Assembly (NCBI GenBank): GCA_964445985.1
Contig: CAYUMU010000008.1
Location: forward strand, 71,916-135,915
DNA: 64,000 nucleotides
Reading direction: 5' to 3'
Source: CAYUMU01 sp964445985
GTDB lineage: Bacteria > Planctomycetota > Planctomycetia > Pirellulales > S012-138
Within the stretch, counting starts at the first letter, position 1; every line of letters starts with the position of its first letter. A program made the translations under genes and the position numbers. The notes below the pieces were generated by a model. That model was given only the letters and a program-made list of their open reading frames with translations, did no database searches and had not been told where the DNA came from. Shown one piece after another: positions 33,094-42,551 of this stretch.

Positions 33094-35169
33094 CTACTTG
33101 AGCTGCCAGTTCTCATCGAAAAAGCCGGCTTCGACAATCTTGCCCGGCCACAGCGCATTGGGCGGCGTCCGCAGGTCCACCACCGCCCAGTCGGGCAACT
33201 TGGGCACCTGCCTGGCATTGTTCAGGTAAGCGTATTCGCGATAGGTAAATCCGCTTCCCAGCACCACGTACCGCTCCGGGTTCGCGGGGTTGGGGTAGAT
33301 CAGTACCGGGGCATGGTCCTGGGCAGCGTAGGTCTTATCGCCCACCACGATGTTCTCGGCGTTCCACTGGATGGGGAGTCGATCGATGATCGATTGCAGC
33401 ACGGCGTTGCTGGCCGGATCGCCGAACAAGATCAAGTTGCTGTTGGCAATGTCGGTCTCGGTCAACTCGTTGTCGTTCTTCACCACGGCGTCGCCGCGGA
33501 ACTGTCGCCGCCATTCTTTCACCAAATGGTCCAACTCCGCGTTCGCCCAGGCATCCACCACGGCATGGCGGGCTTTGCCGGTGGGCCGCACCACAATGAA
33601 CGAATCCATGAATGCATCGTCGATTGGCCCTTGCAGGTCGTGCTGTTTCCGCGGGGGGAAAGTGCTGGAAGCAGAACCTGCTTCGCTAGCCGCTCCCAGT
33701 TGCCACGCTTTGCCGTCATGGTGGAGTCTGACTGCCCAGGAGCCATCGGTGCCAGGCTTCATGGCCAGCACCGATTGCGGTGGCGGTTGCGATAGCTCGG
33801 AGATGCTCGTGGATGGGTTCGATAACACAATCGCGACAGGCCGGTCGGCGGCAAAGGGGCTGTGGCCAGCCGGAATTTTCAATTCCAGGCCGGTAACATT
33901 GCTGGTGGAGAGCAACACCGTATTCTTATCCGGCACAAGCCGGGCGCCGACCTTCGCCTGCTTCCAATGCTCGCCCAAGCCGGTCACGGTTAGCCAATGA
34001 CTACGGTTGTACTTGAGCGTGTACGTGGCGAATCGCACCTCGAGCGGCAGTTGAGAGCGGCCCTTGCCCGCCAGGCTGGCCAGCTTGGTTTCGATCAGCC
34101 GGAGCGAGTCGGGGTGAATGGCGTGTTTGGTTTCTGGGCCGATAATGTGCGTGAGACGCAAGCCGTCTTGCGCCAATTTCTGCTCCATCACGTCGGCTGC
34201 TTGTTTTTGGATATCGAGCTCGCCGCTGTAAGCAATGGTGGGCAGCGTGTACAGGTTGGCCGAATAGCCGGGGCAGTCGTATAGCTGCCACAGCTTCTCT
34301 TCGTACCAGGTGGGCGTGAGCGTTTCCTTCTGAAACGACTTCAGGAACTCCGGCGTTTCCGAAAAACCAGCCCCGGGGTTGGCGGCGAAGAACAGGTCGG
34401 GGTAGTGCACGGCCATTTGCCAGCAACCGGCCCCGCCCATCGAGAAGCCGCGCACCGCAATGCGGTCTTCGTCCACGCGATAATTCCGTTTGGCATGCTC
34501 CAGCGCTTCGAGCACGTCCACCTCGCCGGCAAACTTGAAGGCGTTGCTGTAGCGACCATAGGGGTGCAATACGATCGTGTCGTCCGGCGAGATGCGGCCC
34601 ACCTGGTTCATGCGCTCGGCAATGAACACGGCTTCGGTCGAGCGCTCGCCCCGGCCATGGAACCACAGATCGAGCCGATACCGATCCTTTCCTCCCGGCA
34701 CGTACGACTCCGGAATCACCAGGCCGTAAGGCTGCACGGTTTGGTCAAGCTTCGAACGATAACCGCGAACCACCAACCCCTTCGCGGTAAGCCAGGGGGC
34801 TTCGCCGCCTTGCAGGGCCGCGGCCCGGCTTTGACCTTCCGCGAGCAGCTGTTTGGCGTTCTCCACGTCTTTGGGCGAATATAGCTCCCGATGCTTCACC
34901 CCCTGCCGAACCGCGCGGGCAAAGATCTCCACGTCGGGCAGCATCGTTCGCGTGAAAGCGTCCGATTTCTTCTTCAAACCGGCCACTGCCCGGTCCAACT
35001 CAGTCAGGCCCGCCATCAATTCGTCGTGATCGGCCGGGCTCAACTCAAGACCCACCGGCGGAACCGACCGCACCTGGTCGGCCACATTGTCTTGAGGCCC
35101 ATCGGCCAGCGCCGCGCCCGTGAGCAGCCAGGGCAACAAAGCCAGGCTCCAGCAATATCTTTTTCGCAT
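33094..35169 (-). CDS. Exported alpha/beta-hydrolase (esterase/peptidase-like) with long C-terminal region
   Basis: 691 aa from the ATG at 35169, which starts a signal peptide (RKRYCWSLALLPWLLTGAALAD). The longer frame to 35403 adds Cys-rich residues with no sense. After a helical region (about 30-130) comes an alpha/beta-hydrolase domain: YGLVIPESYVPGGKDRYRLDLWFHGRGE, then IAVRGFSMGGAGCWQMAV with the nucleophile Ser near residue 250, and a C-terminal His probably in TKHAIHPDS. The last 330 residues are beta-rich and unrecognised (LTVTGLGEHWKQ; NLILFGDPASNAVL). A hydrolase on an exported ester or peptide is likely. It lies between the BASS transporter and the Gfo/Idh/MocA genes, all on the minus strand, spaced by 87-91 bp. 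Confidence 0.85.
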   Translation of the reverse strand: MRKRYCWSLALLPWLLTGAALADGPQDNVADQVRSVPPVGLELSPADHDELMAGLTELDRAVAGLKKKSDAFTRTMLPDVEIFARAVRQGVKHRELYSPKDVENAKQLLAEGQSRAAALQGGEAPWLTAKGLVVRGYRSKLDQTVQPYGLVIPESYVPGGKDRYRLDLWFHGRGERSTEAVFIAERMNQVGRISPDDTIVLHPYGRYSNAFKFAGEVDVLEALEHAKRNYRVDEDRIAVRGFSMGGAGCWQMAVHYPDLFFAANPGAGFSETPEFLKSFQKETLTPTWYEEKLWQLYDCPGYSANLYTLPTIAYSGELDIQKQAADVMEQKLAQDGLRLTHIIGPETKHAIHPDSLRLIETKLASLAGKGRSQLPLEVRFATYTLKYNRSHWLTVTGLGEHWKQAKVGARLVPDKNTVLLSTSNVTGLELKIPAGHSPFAADRPVAIVLSNPSTSISELSQPPPQSVLAMKPGTDGSWAVRLHHDGKAWQLGAASEAGSASSTFPPRKQHDLQGPIDDAFMDSFIVVRPTGKARHAVVDAWANAELDHLVKEWRRQFRGDAVVKNDNELTETDIANSNLILFGDPASNAVLQSIIDRLPIQWNAENIVVGDKTYAAQDHAPVLIYPNPANPERYVVLGSGFTYREYAYLNNARQVPKLPDWAVVDLRTPPNALWPGKIVEAGFFDENWQLK

Positions 35170-35260
35170 GGCGGTTCGACTCACAGAGTAAAGAGGAAGC
35201 AATCGTGGGATCGTGGTGGCCGGCCCGGTCGGTTGAGGGGGGCGCGGCGTGAAAGGCCAC

Positions 35261-36256
35261 TCAAGCTGGCTTCTTGCTGGGCTTGGGCGGCGCGTACAGC
35301 ACGCCCATCTGCAACCGTTTGAGAATAACTTCCAATCCGCCGAGAAGCAGCGAAAGTCCCGAATAAAATAGCACCACGAACAGCACGCCGTCGCCCACGG
35401 CATTCGACTGACCGGCCACGACCGGCAGCAGGGCAGCCTTCAACAGCAAACCCAAATTGCCGTTGCGAACCACCACCTCAATCGCCACCGTGAACCGATC
35501 GTTGGGCGAAAGACGAAACAACGTGGCGGCCCCCACGCCGGTCCACATCGAGCACACGCCAAACAAGATCATCGCCAAGGGTGCCCGCCAACCGTAGCTC
35601 AGCACCTGCAATCGACCGCTGCTGAGAGCGCCTGCCACGAACACCAACAGCAGAACGGTGCTCAATTGAATGCAAACTTTGCTGATCCGCGGAGACCACT
35701 GGGGCCAAAGCCGGTGAATCAGCATGCCCAGCGCTAGGGGAGTTAACAGGTAGCAGCCAATCTCCAGCACGATCTGCCCCACTGGCATGCGAAAGTTCGC
35801 CGGCAGGTGCTGCGACCCATACACGCCCAGCAGGAACGATGTCGATACCAGGCTGAGCAGGGTCGAGAACGCGGTGGCCACGATCGAGAGGGGCACATTT
35901 CCGCGGCCCAAAAAGGTTAGCAGGTTCGAAAACGACCCCCCCGGCAACGCGGCGATCATCAGCAGTCCAAACGCAATGCCCTGCGGCAACCCCAGGGCGA
36001 TGCTCAATCCCAAGGCCACCAGCGGCGTCACCACAATTTGAGCCAATAGCACCGCGGCTATGCCCCACGGCGAGCGAAACACGGTCTGGAATTCCCGCGG
36101 ACGCAACGTGGCGCCCATGCCGATCATCGACGAGCAAAGCAAGCCGACCGAGAGGTAGTACTCAAAATAGGCGAAGTTCACAAAACGCCCTTGGATGAAT
36201 CCGAACGGGGGCACGTGGGCTGCCGACAGCAGCCCCCCCGTTCCCGTAAAGCACAC
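35261..36256 (-). CDS. Bile acid:sodium symporter (BASS) family transporter
   Basis: 331 aa with eight to nine hydrophobic helices, so an inner-membrane protein. Family landmarks are LAQIVVTPLVALGLSIALG, the discontinuous-helix segment IAALPGGSFSNLLTFLGRGN (about residues 100-120) and VPLSIVATAFSTLLSLVSTSFLL, plus IEVVVRNGNLGLLL near the C-terminus. BASS proteins use sodium to import organic anions; the bacterial substrates vary and cannot be read here. The GTG at 36256 has no ribosome binding site, and a GTG about 13 codons later (VPPFGFIQG) is an alternative. It is first in a minus-strand run with the esterase and oxidoreductase genes. Confidence 0.88.
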   Translation of the reverse strand: MCFTGTGGLLSAAHVPPFGFIQGRFVNFAYFEYYLSVGLLCSSMIGMGATLRPREFQTVFRSPWGIAAVLLAQIVVTPLVALGLSIALGLPQGIAFGLLMIAALPGGSFSNLLTFLGRGNVPLSIVATAFSTLLSLVSTSFLLGVYGSQHLPANFRMPVGQIVLEIGCYLLTPLALGMLIHRLWPQWSPRISKVCIQLSTVLLLVFVAGALSSGRLQVLSYGWRAPLAMILFGVCSMWTGVGAATLFRLSPNDRFTVAIEVVVRNGNLGLLLKAALLPVVAGQSNAVGDGVLFVVLFYSGLSLLLGGLEVILKRLQMGVLYAPPKPSKKPA

Positions 36257-36589
36257 AATCTAGGGATTAAAGTAATGGAGCGCGTGCCGATCCGCCAGCG
36301 TCGATTGGCTCCGGGCCAGGTTCAGCCGCGGGAGCCCATCGCAGAACCGGCGCGGCAATGGTACGCTGATACGCGGTGTAACCCTCAGAAATTTTCTCAA
36401 TCACCAGCAGGCACTTCGCAGGGGGGAGGCCTCGTTTGCCGCCCCTGCGTTTCATGCCTGGCTGGTCGAATTTTCTCCGAGGGACACGTTTCTCGCCCCT
36501 CGCGGCAATTCCGGCCGCATTGGCGCGGCCCGATCGCGAACACTCGAACCTCCTCTCTTGGCTCCACGACTCGATCCCAGCGACACCCC
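36257..36589. other. Intergenic region between BASS gene and rpiA
   Basis: 333 bp between divergent genes. The rpiA frame stays open upstream as far as 36191 but reads as non-coding (Arg-rich, no family similarity). I see no good promoter hexamers or hairpins. Confidence 0.35.
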
Positions 36590-37282
36590 ATGACGTTTGA
36601 AACCGATTCCTTAAACGCGATCGCCGCCAAAGCGTTGGAATACATTGCCGAAGGGAACGTGGTGGGGCTGGGGACCGGCCGCGCGGCCTCGCGCTTTATT
36701 GAAGAACTGGGAAAGCGCGTGCAGGCAGGCTTTCGCGTCCGCGGCGTGCCCACCTCCCACCGGTCGGCCGAATTGGCCCAACAGCTAGGAATCCCCCTCA
36801 CCAATTTCCAGGAGATCGACCAGATTGACGTCGATGTGGACGGCGCTGACGAAGTCGACCCCGCCTGCAATTTGATCAAAGGCTATGGTGGCGCCTTGGT
36901 TCGCGAGAAGATCGTCGCCAGTGCTTCGCGGCGGCTGATCATCCTGGTCGGCGCGGAAAAACTGGTGCCTACCCTCGGCAGCCGCGGCCGGTTGCCGATT
37001 GAGGTGGTTCCCTTCGCCCTCGAATTGTGCCAGCGCCGACTGGCCCAGCGGGGCTTTCCCGCCGAGCCCCGGCGGCAGGCAGGGGAGTTGAAACTCACCG
37101 ACAACGGCAACGTGATTCTCGATTGCAGCATTCCCTGCCTCGAACAACCCCCAGCCCTGGAAGCCGAACTGCAAGCCATGCCGGGCGTGGTGGGCACAGG
37201 GCTGTTCCTGAACATGGCCGACACCGTGCTCATTCAAGACGGCGACGAAGTTATCGCCAGGCATCGCCCCCAGCCCGCTTGA
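36590..37282 (+). CDS. rpiA: Ribose-5-phosphate isomerase A
   Basis: 230 aa from the ATG at 36590. It interconverts ribose 5-phosphate and ribulose 5-phosphate in the pentose phosphate pathway. Landmarks: VVGLGTGRAASRFIEELG (phosphate-binding loop, with Arg where the family often has Ser), GVPTSHRSAELAQ, the catalytic DVDVDGADEVDP, IKGYGGALVREKIVA with the conserved Lys and Glu, and EVVPFALELC near the middle. The C-terminal GVVGTGLFLNMADTVLI is also typical. Length is normal. The longer frame to 36191 is not supported. malQ begins 73 bp after its stop, so the two may be co-transcribed. Confidence 0.95.
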   Translation: MTFETDSLNAIAAKALEYIAEGNVVGLGTGRAASRFIEELGKRVQAGFRVRGVPTSHRSAELAQQLGIPLTNFQEIDQIDVDVDGADEVDPACNLIKGYGGALVREKIVASASRRLIILVGAEKLVPTLGSRGRLPIEVVPFALELCQRRLAQRGFPAEPRRQAGELKLTDNGNVILDCSIPCLEQPPALEAELQAMPGVVGTGLFLNMADTVLIQDGDEVIARHRPQPA

Positions 37283-37355
37283 AGCCGTTCCTCAGAAATG
37301 TAGCCCCGTAACGCAACCCGTTGAAGCAACCCGGTTGCAGCAGCCCCCTCCTACG

Positions 37356-38921
37356 ATGAAACGCCCTATGACTGTGGAGCCTAGTTTGTCGCCTGCCATT
37401 CCATTTCCTGCCGACTATCGGGCTTCGGGAGTGCTGCTGCACATCACTTCGCTCCCTTCTCCCTATGGAATTGGCGACTTGGGCCCCGCCGCCTTCGCCT
37501 GGATCGATCGGCTGGTGGAAGCTGGCCAGGCCTGGTGGCAACTGCTGCCGCTGGGAACCACGGGACTCGGAAACTCCCCCTATCAATCCATTTCCACATT
37601 CGCCCTCAATCCTCTGCTGATTAGCCCCGATCGGCTGCTGGAAGAAGGCTTGCTTCAGCCCGCCGACGTGCAAAACGCCAACTTTCCGGAGAACCATGTC
37701 GATTATGGGCCGGTTGCCCTGTTCAAGCACAATTTGCTGTCGCTGGCCTGGGAGCGATTTCAGTCGGGCGCTGCCGACCACCTGCGGCTAGAGCTGGAGC
37801 ACTTTTGCAACGATCAGGCCCACTGGCTGGAAGACTACGTGCTATTCAGCGCGCTCAAGGTAGTCTATCACGACGCCTATTACTTGGAGTGGCCCGCCGA
37901 ACTGGTTCACCGCGATTCGGCCGCGCTGGCCCAGGCTCGTGTGGAGCTGAGCGAACTGCTCGATCGTTTTCGCTTCGAGCAATTCTTGTTGTTCCGGCAA
38001 GTCGATCGGCTCAAACAGTACGCCCATCAGCGGGGCGTGCAAATCATGGGCGACCTGCCGTTCTTTGTTTCTTCCGATTCCGCCGACGTGTGGGCTAACC
38101 CCGAACTCTTCTTGCTCGACGAGCACCAACGGCCCGTGATGGTGGGGGGCGTTCCGCCCGACTACTTTAGCGCCGATGGCCAACGGTGGGGGAACCCGGT
38201 TTACGACTGGGAAGTGCTCCATCGCACCACCTATCGCTGGTGGGTGGATCGCCTCCGCGCTTTGCTCTCGCAGGTCGATGCCCTCCGGCTGGATCACTTT
38301 CGGGCCTTCGCCGCGGCCTGGCACATCCCCGTCGATGCGCCCACCGCCAGAACCGGCGAATGGCGGCCCGGGCCTGGCGCCGAATTCTTCACCTCCGTTG
38401 GCGAAGCACTCGGAGGTCTGCCGTTCGTCGCCGAAGACCTCGGCATGATCACCGACGACGTCCGCGCCCTGCGCAAGCAGTTCGACCTGCCTGGCATGGT
38501 GGTTTTGCAATTCGCCTTCGATGGCGACACCGAAAACCCGTTCCTGCCGCAAAACTACTCGCACAACAGCGTGGCCTATACCGGCACCCACGATAACGAC
38601 ACCACCCGCGGCTGGTATCAATTGCTCGCCGAGTCGCACCGGAAACTCGTGTGGGACCAACTGCAGCGCGAGCCGGCTGACGAATCGCACGTGGCTTGGG
38701 AGTTTATCCGCCTGGCCTGGCTCTCGGCCTCGGCCCTGGCTATTACTCCCCTGCAAGACATCTTGAACCTGGATGGCATGGCCCGGATGAACGTCCCCGG
38801 CCAGGCCGAAGGCAACTGGAACTGGCGCTTCACCTGGGACATGCTCGCGGACTCGGCATTTGAACGCTTGGGCGAATTAACGGCCGAAGCCAAACGAACT
38901 TCGATCCGCCAGGTGGTGTGA
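37356..38921 (+). CDS. malQ: 4-alpha-glucanotransferase (amylomaltase)
   Basis: 521 aa. A GH77 enzyme that moves maltodextrin segments between alpha-1,4-glucans in glycogen or maltose metabolism. The N-terminal RASGVLLHITSLPSPYGIGDLG and AFAWIDRLVEAGQAWWQLLPLG are signatures of the family. So are GDLPFFVSSDSADVWANPELF, the nucleophile region VDALRLDHFRAF, the acid/base region PFVAEDLGMIT and YTGTHDNDTTRGW. The C-terminal LQDILNLDGMARMNVPG is also conserved. Length is that of bacterial amylomaltases. Possible starts are ATG at 37356 and 37368; neither has a clear ribosome binding site. It follows rpiA by 73 bp. The palindromic repeat copy C lies past its stop and may help end transcription. 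Confidence 0.95.
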   Translation: MKRPMTVEPSLSPAIPFPADYRASGVLLHITSLPSPYGIGDLGPAAFAWIDRLVEAGQAWWQLLPLGTTGLGNSPYQSISTFALNPLLISPDRLLEEGLLQPADVQNANFPENHVDYGPVALFKHNLLSLAWERFQSGAADHLRLELEHFCNDQAHWLEDYVLFSALKVVYHDAYYLEWPAELVHRDSAALAQARVELSELLDRFRFEQFLLFRQVDRLKQYAHQRGVQIMGDLPFFVSSDSADVWANPELFLLDEHQRPVMVGGVPPDYFSADGQRWGNPVYDWEVLHRTTYRWWVDRLRALLSQVDALRLDHFRAFAAAWHIPVDAPTARTGEWRPGPGAEFFTSVGEALGGLPFVAEDLGMITDDVRALRKQFDLPGMVVLQFAFDGDTENPFLPQNYSHNSVAYTGTHDNDTTRGWYQLLAESHRKLVWDQLQREPADESHVAWEFIRLAWLSASALAITPLQDILNLDGMARMNVPGQAEGNWNWRFTWDMLADSAFERLGELTAEAKRTSIRQVV

Positions 38922-38960
38922 GCCGAGCGAGGAATTGCCCTGTCAGCACGTCCAAAAGTT

Positions 38961-39002
38961 CGTCATCCCCGCGCAGGCGGGGATCCATTTGCGGCGGATA
39001 CG
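38961..39002 (+). repeat. Palindromic dispersed repeat, copy C (extended form)
   Basis: Core of 28 nt at 38961-38988 followed by the arm TTGCGGCGGATACG, matching copies A and D. It lies between convergent malQ and the LolA-like gene. Confidence 0.8.
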
Positions 39003-39069
39003 ACTCGGCAATCAACAACATCGGCTTGGCACAAACAGCATTGCCGGAGGTGATTCTTCGACCGCCGCG

Positions 39070-39810
39070 TTAATTCATCGGGGCTAACTGCTTCATCCGC
39101 ACTTTGGGGTCGAGCCAGCTTGCCCGATCGGGCGCCGCCCCGTCCAACTTGAGATTCCGCACCTCCCAAACCGTTTGCGACTTGCCATTGGCACCGGTTA
39201 TGCGGCAAGCGTAGGGTAGATCGCCCGCCGGGTCGAACAGCAGTTCGAGTTGCTTCATATGACGTTGATCCGTTTCCAACCTCGGACGCAAGGTGAGCAG
39301 TGTGCTTTCATCATGATCCGATATCGTTATGTCAAAGTTCTTCAAGAGGCTGGCGTGGTCGGGACACATTACCAACGAGATGATGTATTCTGTCATTCTT
39401 TCGCCCTCGATGATGAGCAATAACATCTCCCCGAACCAGTCACCTTCACTCGCGGCTTTGCGAAGTTGCGGCGTGACCATCTGCGACGTTTCAACCACGC
39501 TCCCCCTCTTGCCAAGACGGACCGTATGGCGCTGGCCATCGATCCATACCCACCGTTCGTCGTCCAATTCCAAGAACCCGCATTTCGGCTTTTCTAGAAC
39601 AAAACGCCCATTCTGAATCTCTCGGGTTCGAAAAACTTCGTCATAAATCCAGCATTCGATATCGCCTTCCATCGACTGCCAGCACTCGCCCGCGGAACAC
39701 CACCGGCTTATGAGCTCTTCCCGCGATCGATTCGTGGCGTCCGGAGCGGCTGGCGCCGCGGCATCGCCGCCGAGCACCCCCAGCGTCAACAACAGGGCAG
39801 AAATGAGCAT
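39070..39810 (-). CDS. LolA-like exported protein
   Basis: 246 aa with a short signal peptide (LISALLLTLGVLGGDAAAPA) and no lipobox, so probably periplasmic. The mature part resembles the LolA/LppX superfamily: a long curved sheet suggested by SMEGDIECWIYDEVFRT, GRFVLEKPKCGFLELDD, then RWVWIDGQRHTVRLG, and a late TLLTLRPRLETDQRHMKQLELLFDPAGDLP with YACRITGANG. LolA carries lipoproteins across the periplasm; planctomycete relatives differ and their cargo is unknown. AAGGAAA lies about ten bases before the ATG. The gene converges on malQ. Confidence 0.75.
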   Translation of the reverse strand: MLISALLLTLGVLGGDAAAPAAPDATNRSREELISRWCSAGECWQSMEGDIECWIYDEVFRTREIQNGRFVLEKPKCGFLELDDERWVWIDGQRHTVRLGKRGSVVETSQMVTPQLRKAASEGDWFGEMLLLIIEGERMTEYIISLVMCPDHASLLKNFDITISDHDESTLLTLRPRLETDQRHMKQLELLFDPAGDLPYACRITGANGKSQTVWEVRNLKLDGAAPDRASWLDPKVRMKQLAPMN

Positions 39811-40450
39811 GGCATTCGTTTCCTTTTCCAGTCGAAATCAACGCCGGGCTAGAATTCCCCCTCCCCTGGATTTGTCAGCATCGTTAGCCATTTCTCGGCC
39901 TGCTGTCGAGACGAATATCGCCGCCCTCATTCCACTGGATGGGCCGGCCGGTGAGAGTCTCCAGCCCTCTCGGCTGTGAAATTAGGTTGACTGAGTTAGA
40001 TGGGTTGTTTTCCGCGTCGTGTGGTTGGCTCCCCATATTTTCTTCCGCCGACCGGGAATAATCCCATTGCTGCCACGCGAATAATCTCCAGCCAGTTTTT
40101 CAGTTGGAACAGAATCGGGGGGCGAGGTCCCAATCCAGGGGCTGGGACCTCGCCCATGGCTCGGCCCACCCTTCTCTGGCCAGGCTCAAAACCACCCCCC
40201 CGTGGCCGGCCGGTGCTAGCAGGAGAAGCTTTCGATCGCAAAGTATCGTGAGCCAAAGACTTGAGAAGATTGTCGTTCGCATCAAAATCAGCTTGCATTC
40301 CCCGCACTTCGGGGAGAGAATACGCGTAAATGGACGGGCCTGGGTGGCGTTTTGCCGGGTTCGTCTCGCACCCGTCAGTTCCCAGCGGTGGGTCTCTGCG
40401 AGCAGAGTCAACTCATCAGTGCCTCATGCTGGGTTAAGGAGAAAGACCCC
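39811..40450. other. Long intergenic region with a strong hairpin
   Basis: 640 bp between divergent genes. A perfect 12-bp stem, GGGCGAGGTCCC (40121-40132) with GGGACCTCGCCC (40145-40156), and a 12-base loop lie near its middle. A smaller CCCCG / CGGGG hairpin lies near 40300-40315. AAGGAG at 40436-40441 belongs to the VWA gene. Short frames on both strands lack any support. Confidence 0.5.
40121..40156. repeat. Perfect 12-bp inverted repeat
   Basis: GGGCGAGGTCCC (40121-40132) and GGGACCTCGCCC (40145-40156) can form a perfect stem-loop with loop AATCCAGGGGCT. It is 295 bp upstream of the VWA gene and 310 bp upstream of the divergent LolA-like gene. It has no T-run, so it is more likely a repeat element or regulatory structure than a terminator. 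Confidence 0.6.
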
Positions 40451-42421
40451 ATGCTCAATTCCCTCAAGCGTTGGTGGCAGGTCCGAACCGGCGAAGAAGA
40501 AACCCCGTTCGACGGTGACGCGCCGGCTTGGGTGGTGAGCCTGCTGGTCCATGTGGGCGTGATCGTCGGCCTCGCCCTGCTCTTGAGCTATTCCCCCAAA
40601 GAAGACTTGCAGCTAACGCTGCCGCTCGAAGAACAAGACGAAATGATCGAGCCCATGGCGCAGGAATTCTTTACCGCCAAAGACGCTCAGCCCGACATCG
40701 GGGCCAACAGCATACAAGGTCTGACGGCGGCCATGTCGTTGGCCCCCACGGTCAGCGACATTTCCGACGTTCCGGTAGAAGTGTCTGACATCAACCCCAC
40801 CGTGAATGTGCGGCTCAACGCCGACATTCCCACGGGCTTGGCCTATAGCGACTCGCAAATGGTGAAGGGGGCCGTCGGCGTGGGCGCCACGGGAGCCTCG
40901 GGCGCCATTGATGGCATTACGCACGAAATCTTGCAGTCACTGCAAAAACGCAAAACCCTGGTGGTTTGGCTGTTCGATCAGTCGGGCAGCCTCGATCGTA
41001 CCCGTGCCGAAATTTACGATCGCTTCGATCGCATTTACGAAGAGCTCGGCCTGGTCAAGAAATCGGGTCACGAGGCCTTTGCCAAGCACGACGAACAACC
41101 GTTGCTGACTTCCGTCGTGGCCTTTGGGCAGAAATGCAACTTCCTCACCAAAGATCCCACCGACGACCTGGCTGAAATCAAAAAGGCCATCCAGTCCATT
41201 CAAAACGATCCTACCGGCGTGGAAAACGTGTTCCAATCGGTGATGCTCTCGGTCGACACCTACCAAAAATTCCGCACCCAGGCTCCCCGCCGCAATGTCA
41301 TGTTTGTGGTCGTCAGCGATGAAGTGGGCGACGACGAATCGGCCCTGGATATGTGCGTGGCCAAGTGCCGCCGCTCGGAAATCCCGATTTACGTGATCGG
41401 CGTGCCGGCGCCCTTTGGCCGCACCGAGCTGAAGATCAAGTACGTCGATCCCGATCCCGCGTTTGACCAATCGGTGCAATGGATCTCCGTTCGCCAAGGC
41501 CCCGAAACCGTGTACCCCGAACGCCTCAAGCTGGCTTTCGGCGGCGAAGGCGACCAGGATCTGGAAGAAATGGATTCGGGCTTTGGCCCCTTTGCTCTCA
41601 CCCGGCTGTGCTACGAAACCGGCGGCATTTACTTTGCGGTGCACGCCAACAACAGCGCCGCGGGTCGGGCCGTGGGTCGCAACGAAACCCCCGTGATGGC
41701 CTCGCGAATCCAGCACTTCTTCGATCCAGGCATCATGCGCCGCTACCGGCCAGACTATAAGCCGATCGAAGAGTACCAGAAAATGGTCAGCCAGAATGCT
41801 GCCCGCCGTTCGCTCATTCAGGCCGCCCAAGTATCCTGGGTTTCTCCGATGGAAAACCCCACGCTAACTTTCCCCAAGCAAAACGAAGGCGCTCTCAAAA
41901 ATCTCTTGGACGCGGCCCAAAGGAGCGCTGCCAAGTTGGAACCCAAGGTGGAAGAGCTGTACCAGATTCTCGTGCAAGGCGAAAAAGACCGGCCCAAGGT
42001 GATCGAGCCCCGCTGGCAGGCCGGTTACGACCTGGCGCTGGGTCGCGTTTGCGCCGTGAAGGTTCGCACCGAGTCCTACAACAACATGCTCGCCGTCATG
42101 AAGGGTGGTCGCGCCTTCACCAGCAAGGAAAGCGATACCTGGGTGCTCCAACCGGCCGAGAATTACGCCGGCAGTTCACTGGAAAAGCTGGCCGAAAAGG
42201 CCAAGGTTTATCTGCGGCGCGTCGTCGATGAACACCCCGGCACCCCCTGGGCTCTCATCGCCGAGCGCGAGCTCAAAACACCCATGGGCTGGGATTGGAC
42301 CGAAAGCCACACCGGCGTCAACGATCCCCCGCCCGCCATGGGCAACGGCAATGCCAACCCCAATCCCAACAACCCCAATCGCATGATGGCCAAACCCAAA
42401 CGGCCCAACGTCAAACTCTAA
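40451..42421 (+). CDS. Membrane-anchored von Willebrand factor type A protein
   Basis: 656 aa from the ATG at 40451, with AAGGAG (40436-40441) nine bases upstream. A single membrane helix near the N-terminus (VVSLLVHVGVIVGLALLLSY, about residues 29-48) would place the rest outside. After an acidic linker, a VWA domain starts near residue 170: LVVWLFDQSGSLDRTR carries the MIDAS DxSGS metal motif, then a later VMFVVVSDEVGDDE gives the conserved Asp region. The C-terminal part is helical with a Pro/Asn-rich tail (GNGNANPNPNNPNRMMA). VWA domains bind protein partners through a metal ion; the partner is unknown. A strong terminator follows at 42469-42502. Confidence 0.9.
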   Translation: MLNSLKRWWQVRTGEEETPFDGDAPAWVVSLLVHVGVIVGLALLLSYSPKEDLQLTLPLEEQDEMIEPMAQEFFTAKDAQPDIGANSIQGLTAAMSLAPTVSDISDVPVEVSDINPTVNVRLNADIPTGLAYSDSQMVKGAVGVGATGASGAIDGITHEILQSLQKRKTLVVWLFDQSGSLDRTRAEIYDRFDRIYEELGLVKKSGHEAFAKHDEQPLLTSVVAFGQKCNFLTKDPTDDLAEIKKAIQSIQNDPTGVENVFQSVMLSVDTYQKFRTQAPRRNVMFVVVSDEVGDDESALDMCVAKCRRSEIPIYVIGVPAPFGRTELKIKYVDPDPAFDQSVQWISVRQGPETVYPERLKLAFGGEGDQDLEEMDSGFGPFALTRLCYETGGIYFAVHANNSAAGRAVGRNETPVMASRIQHFFDPGIMRRYRPDYKPIEEYQKMVSQNAARRSLIQAAQVSWVSPMENPTLTFPKQNEGALKNLLDAAQRSAAKLEPKVEELYQILVQGEKDRPKVIEPRWQAGYDLALGRVCAVKVRTESYNNMLAVMKGGRAFTSKESDTWVLQPAENYAGSSLEKLAEKAKVYLRRVVDEHPGTPWALIAERELKTPMGWDWTESHTGVNDPPPAMGNGNANPNPNNPNRMMAKPKRPNVKL

Positions 42422-42468
42422 ACGTTTGGCCTGGGCGGCCCGCTGCGACTGCGGAAAAACATCACCCC

Positions 42469-42502
42469 AGGGGAGTAGCGTTCAGGCGCTGCTCCCCTTT
42501 TT
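42469..42502 (+). terminator. Factor-independent terminator after the VWA gene
   Basis: AGGGGAGTAGCG (42469-42480) pairs with CGCTGCTCCCCT (42487-42498) with one T-G wobble and a six-base loop, followed by a run of five T (42498-42502). It lies 48 bp past the VWA stop and is the only textbook intrinsic terminator I found here. Confidence 0.85.
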
Positions 42503-42551
42503 CGTACCCTTTGCTCCCCTTTTTCGTTTCCTTTCCCAAGCCCCCCCGCGA

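Noticed and set aside
36191..36589. N-terminal extension of rpiA by 133 codons
   Set aside because: RpiA proteins are about 220-230 aa and the ATG at 36590 begins the family's conserved start; the extension has no similarity.
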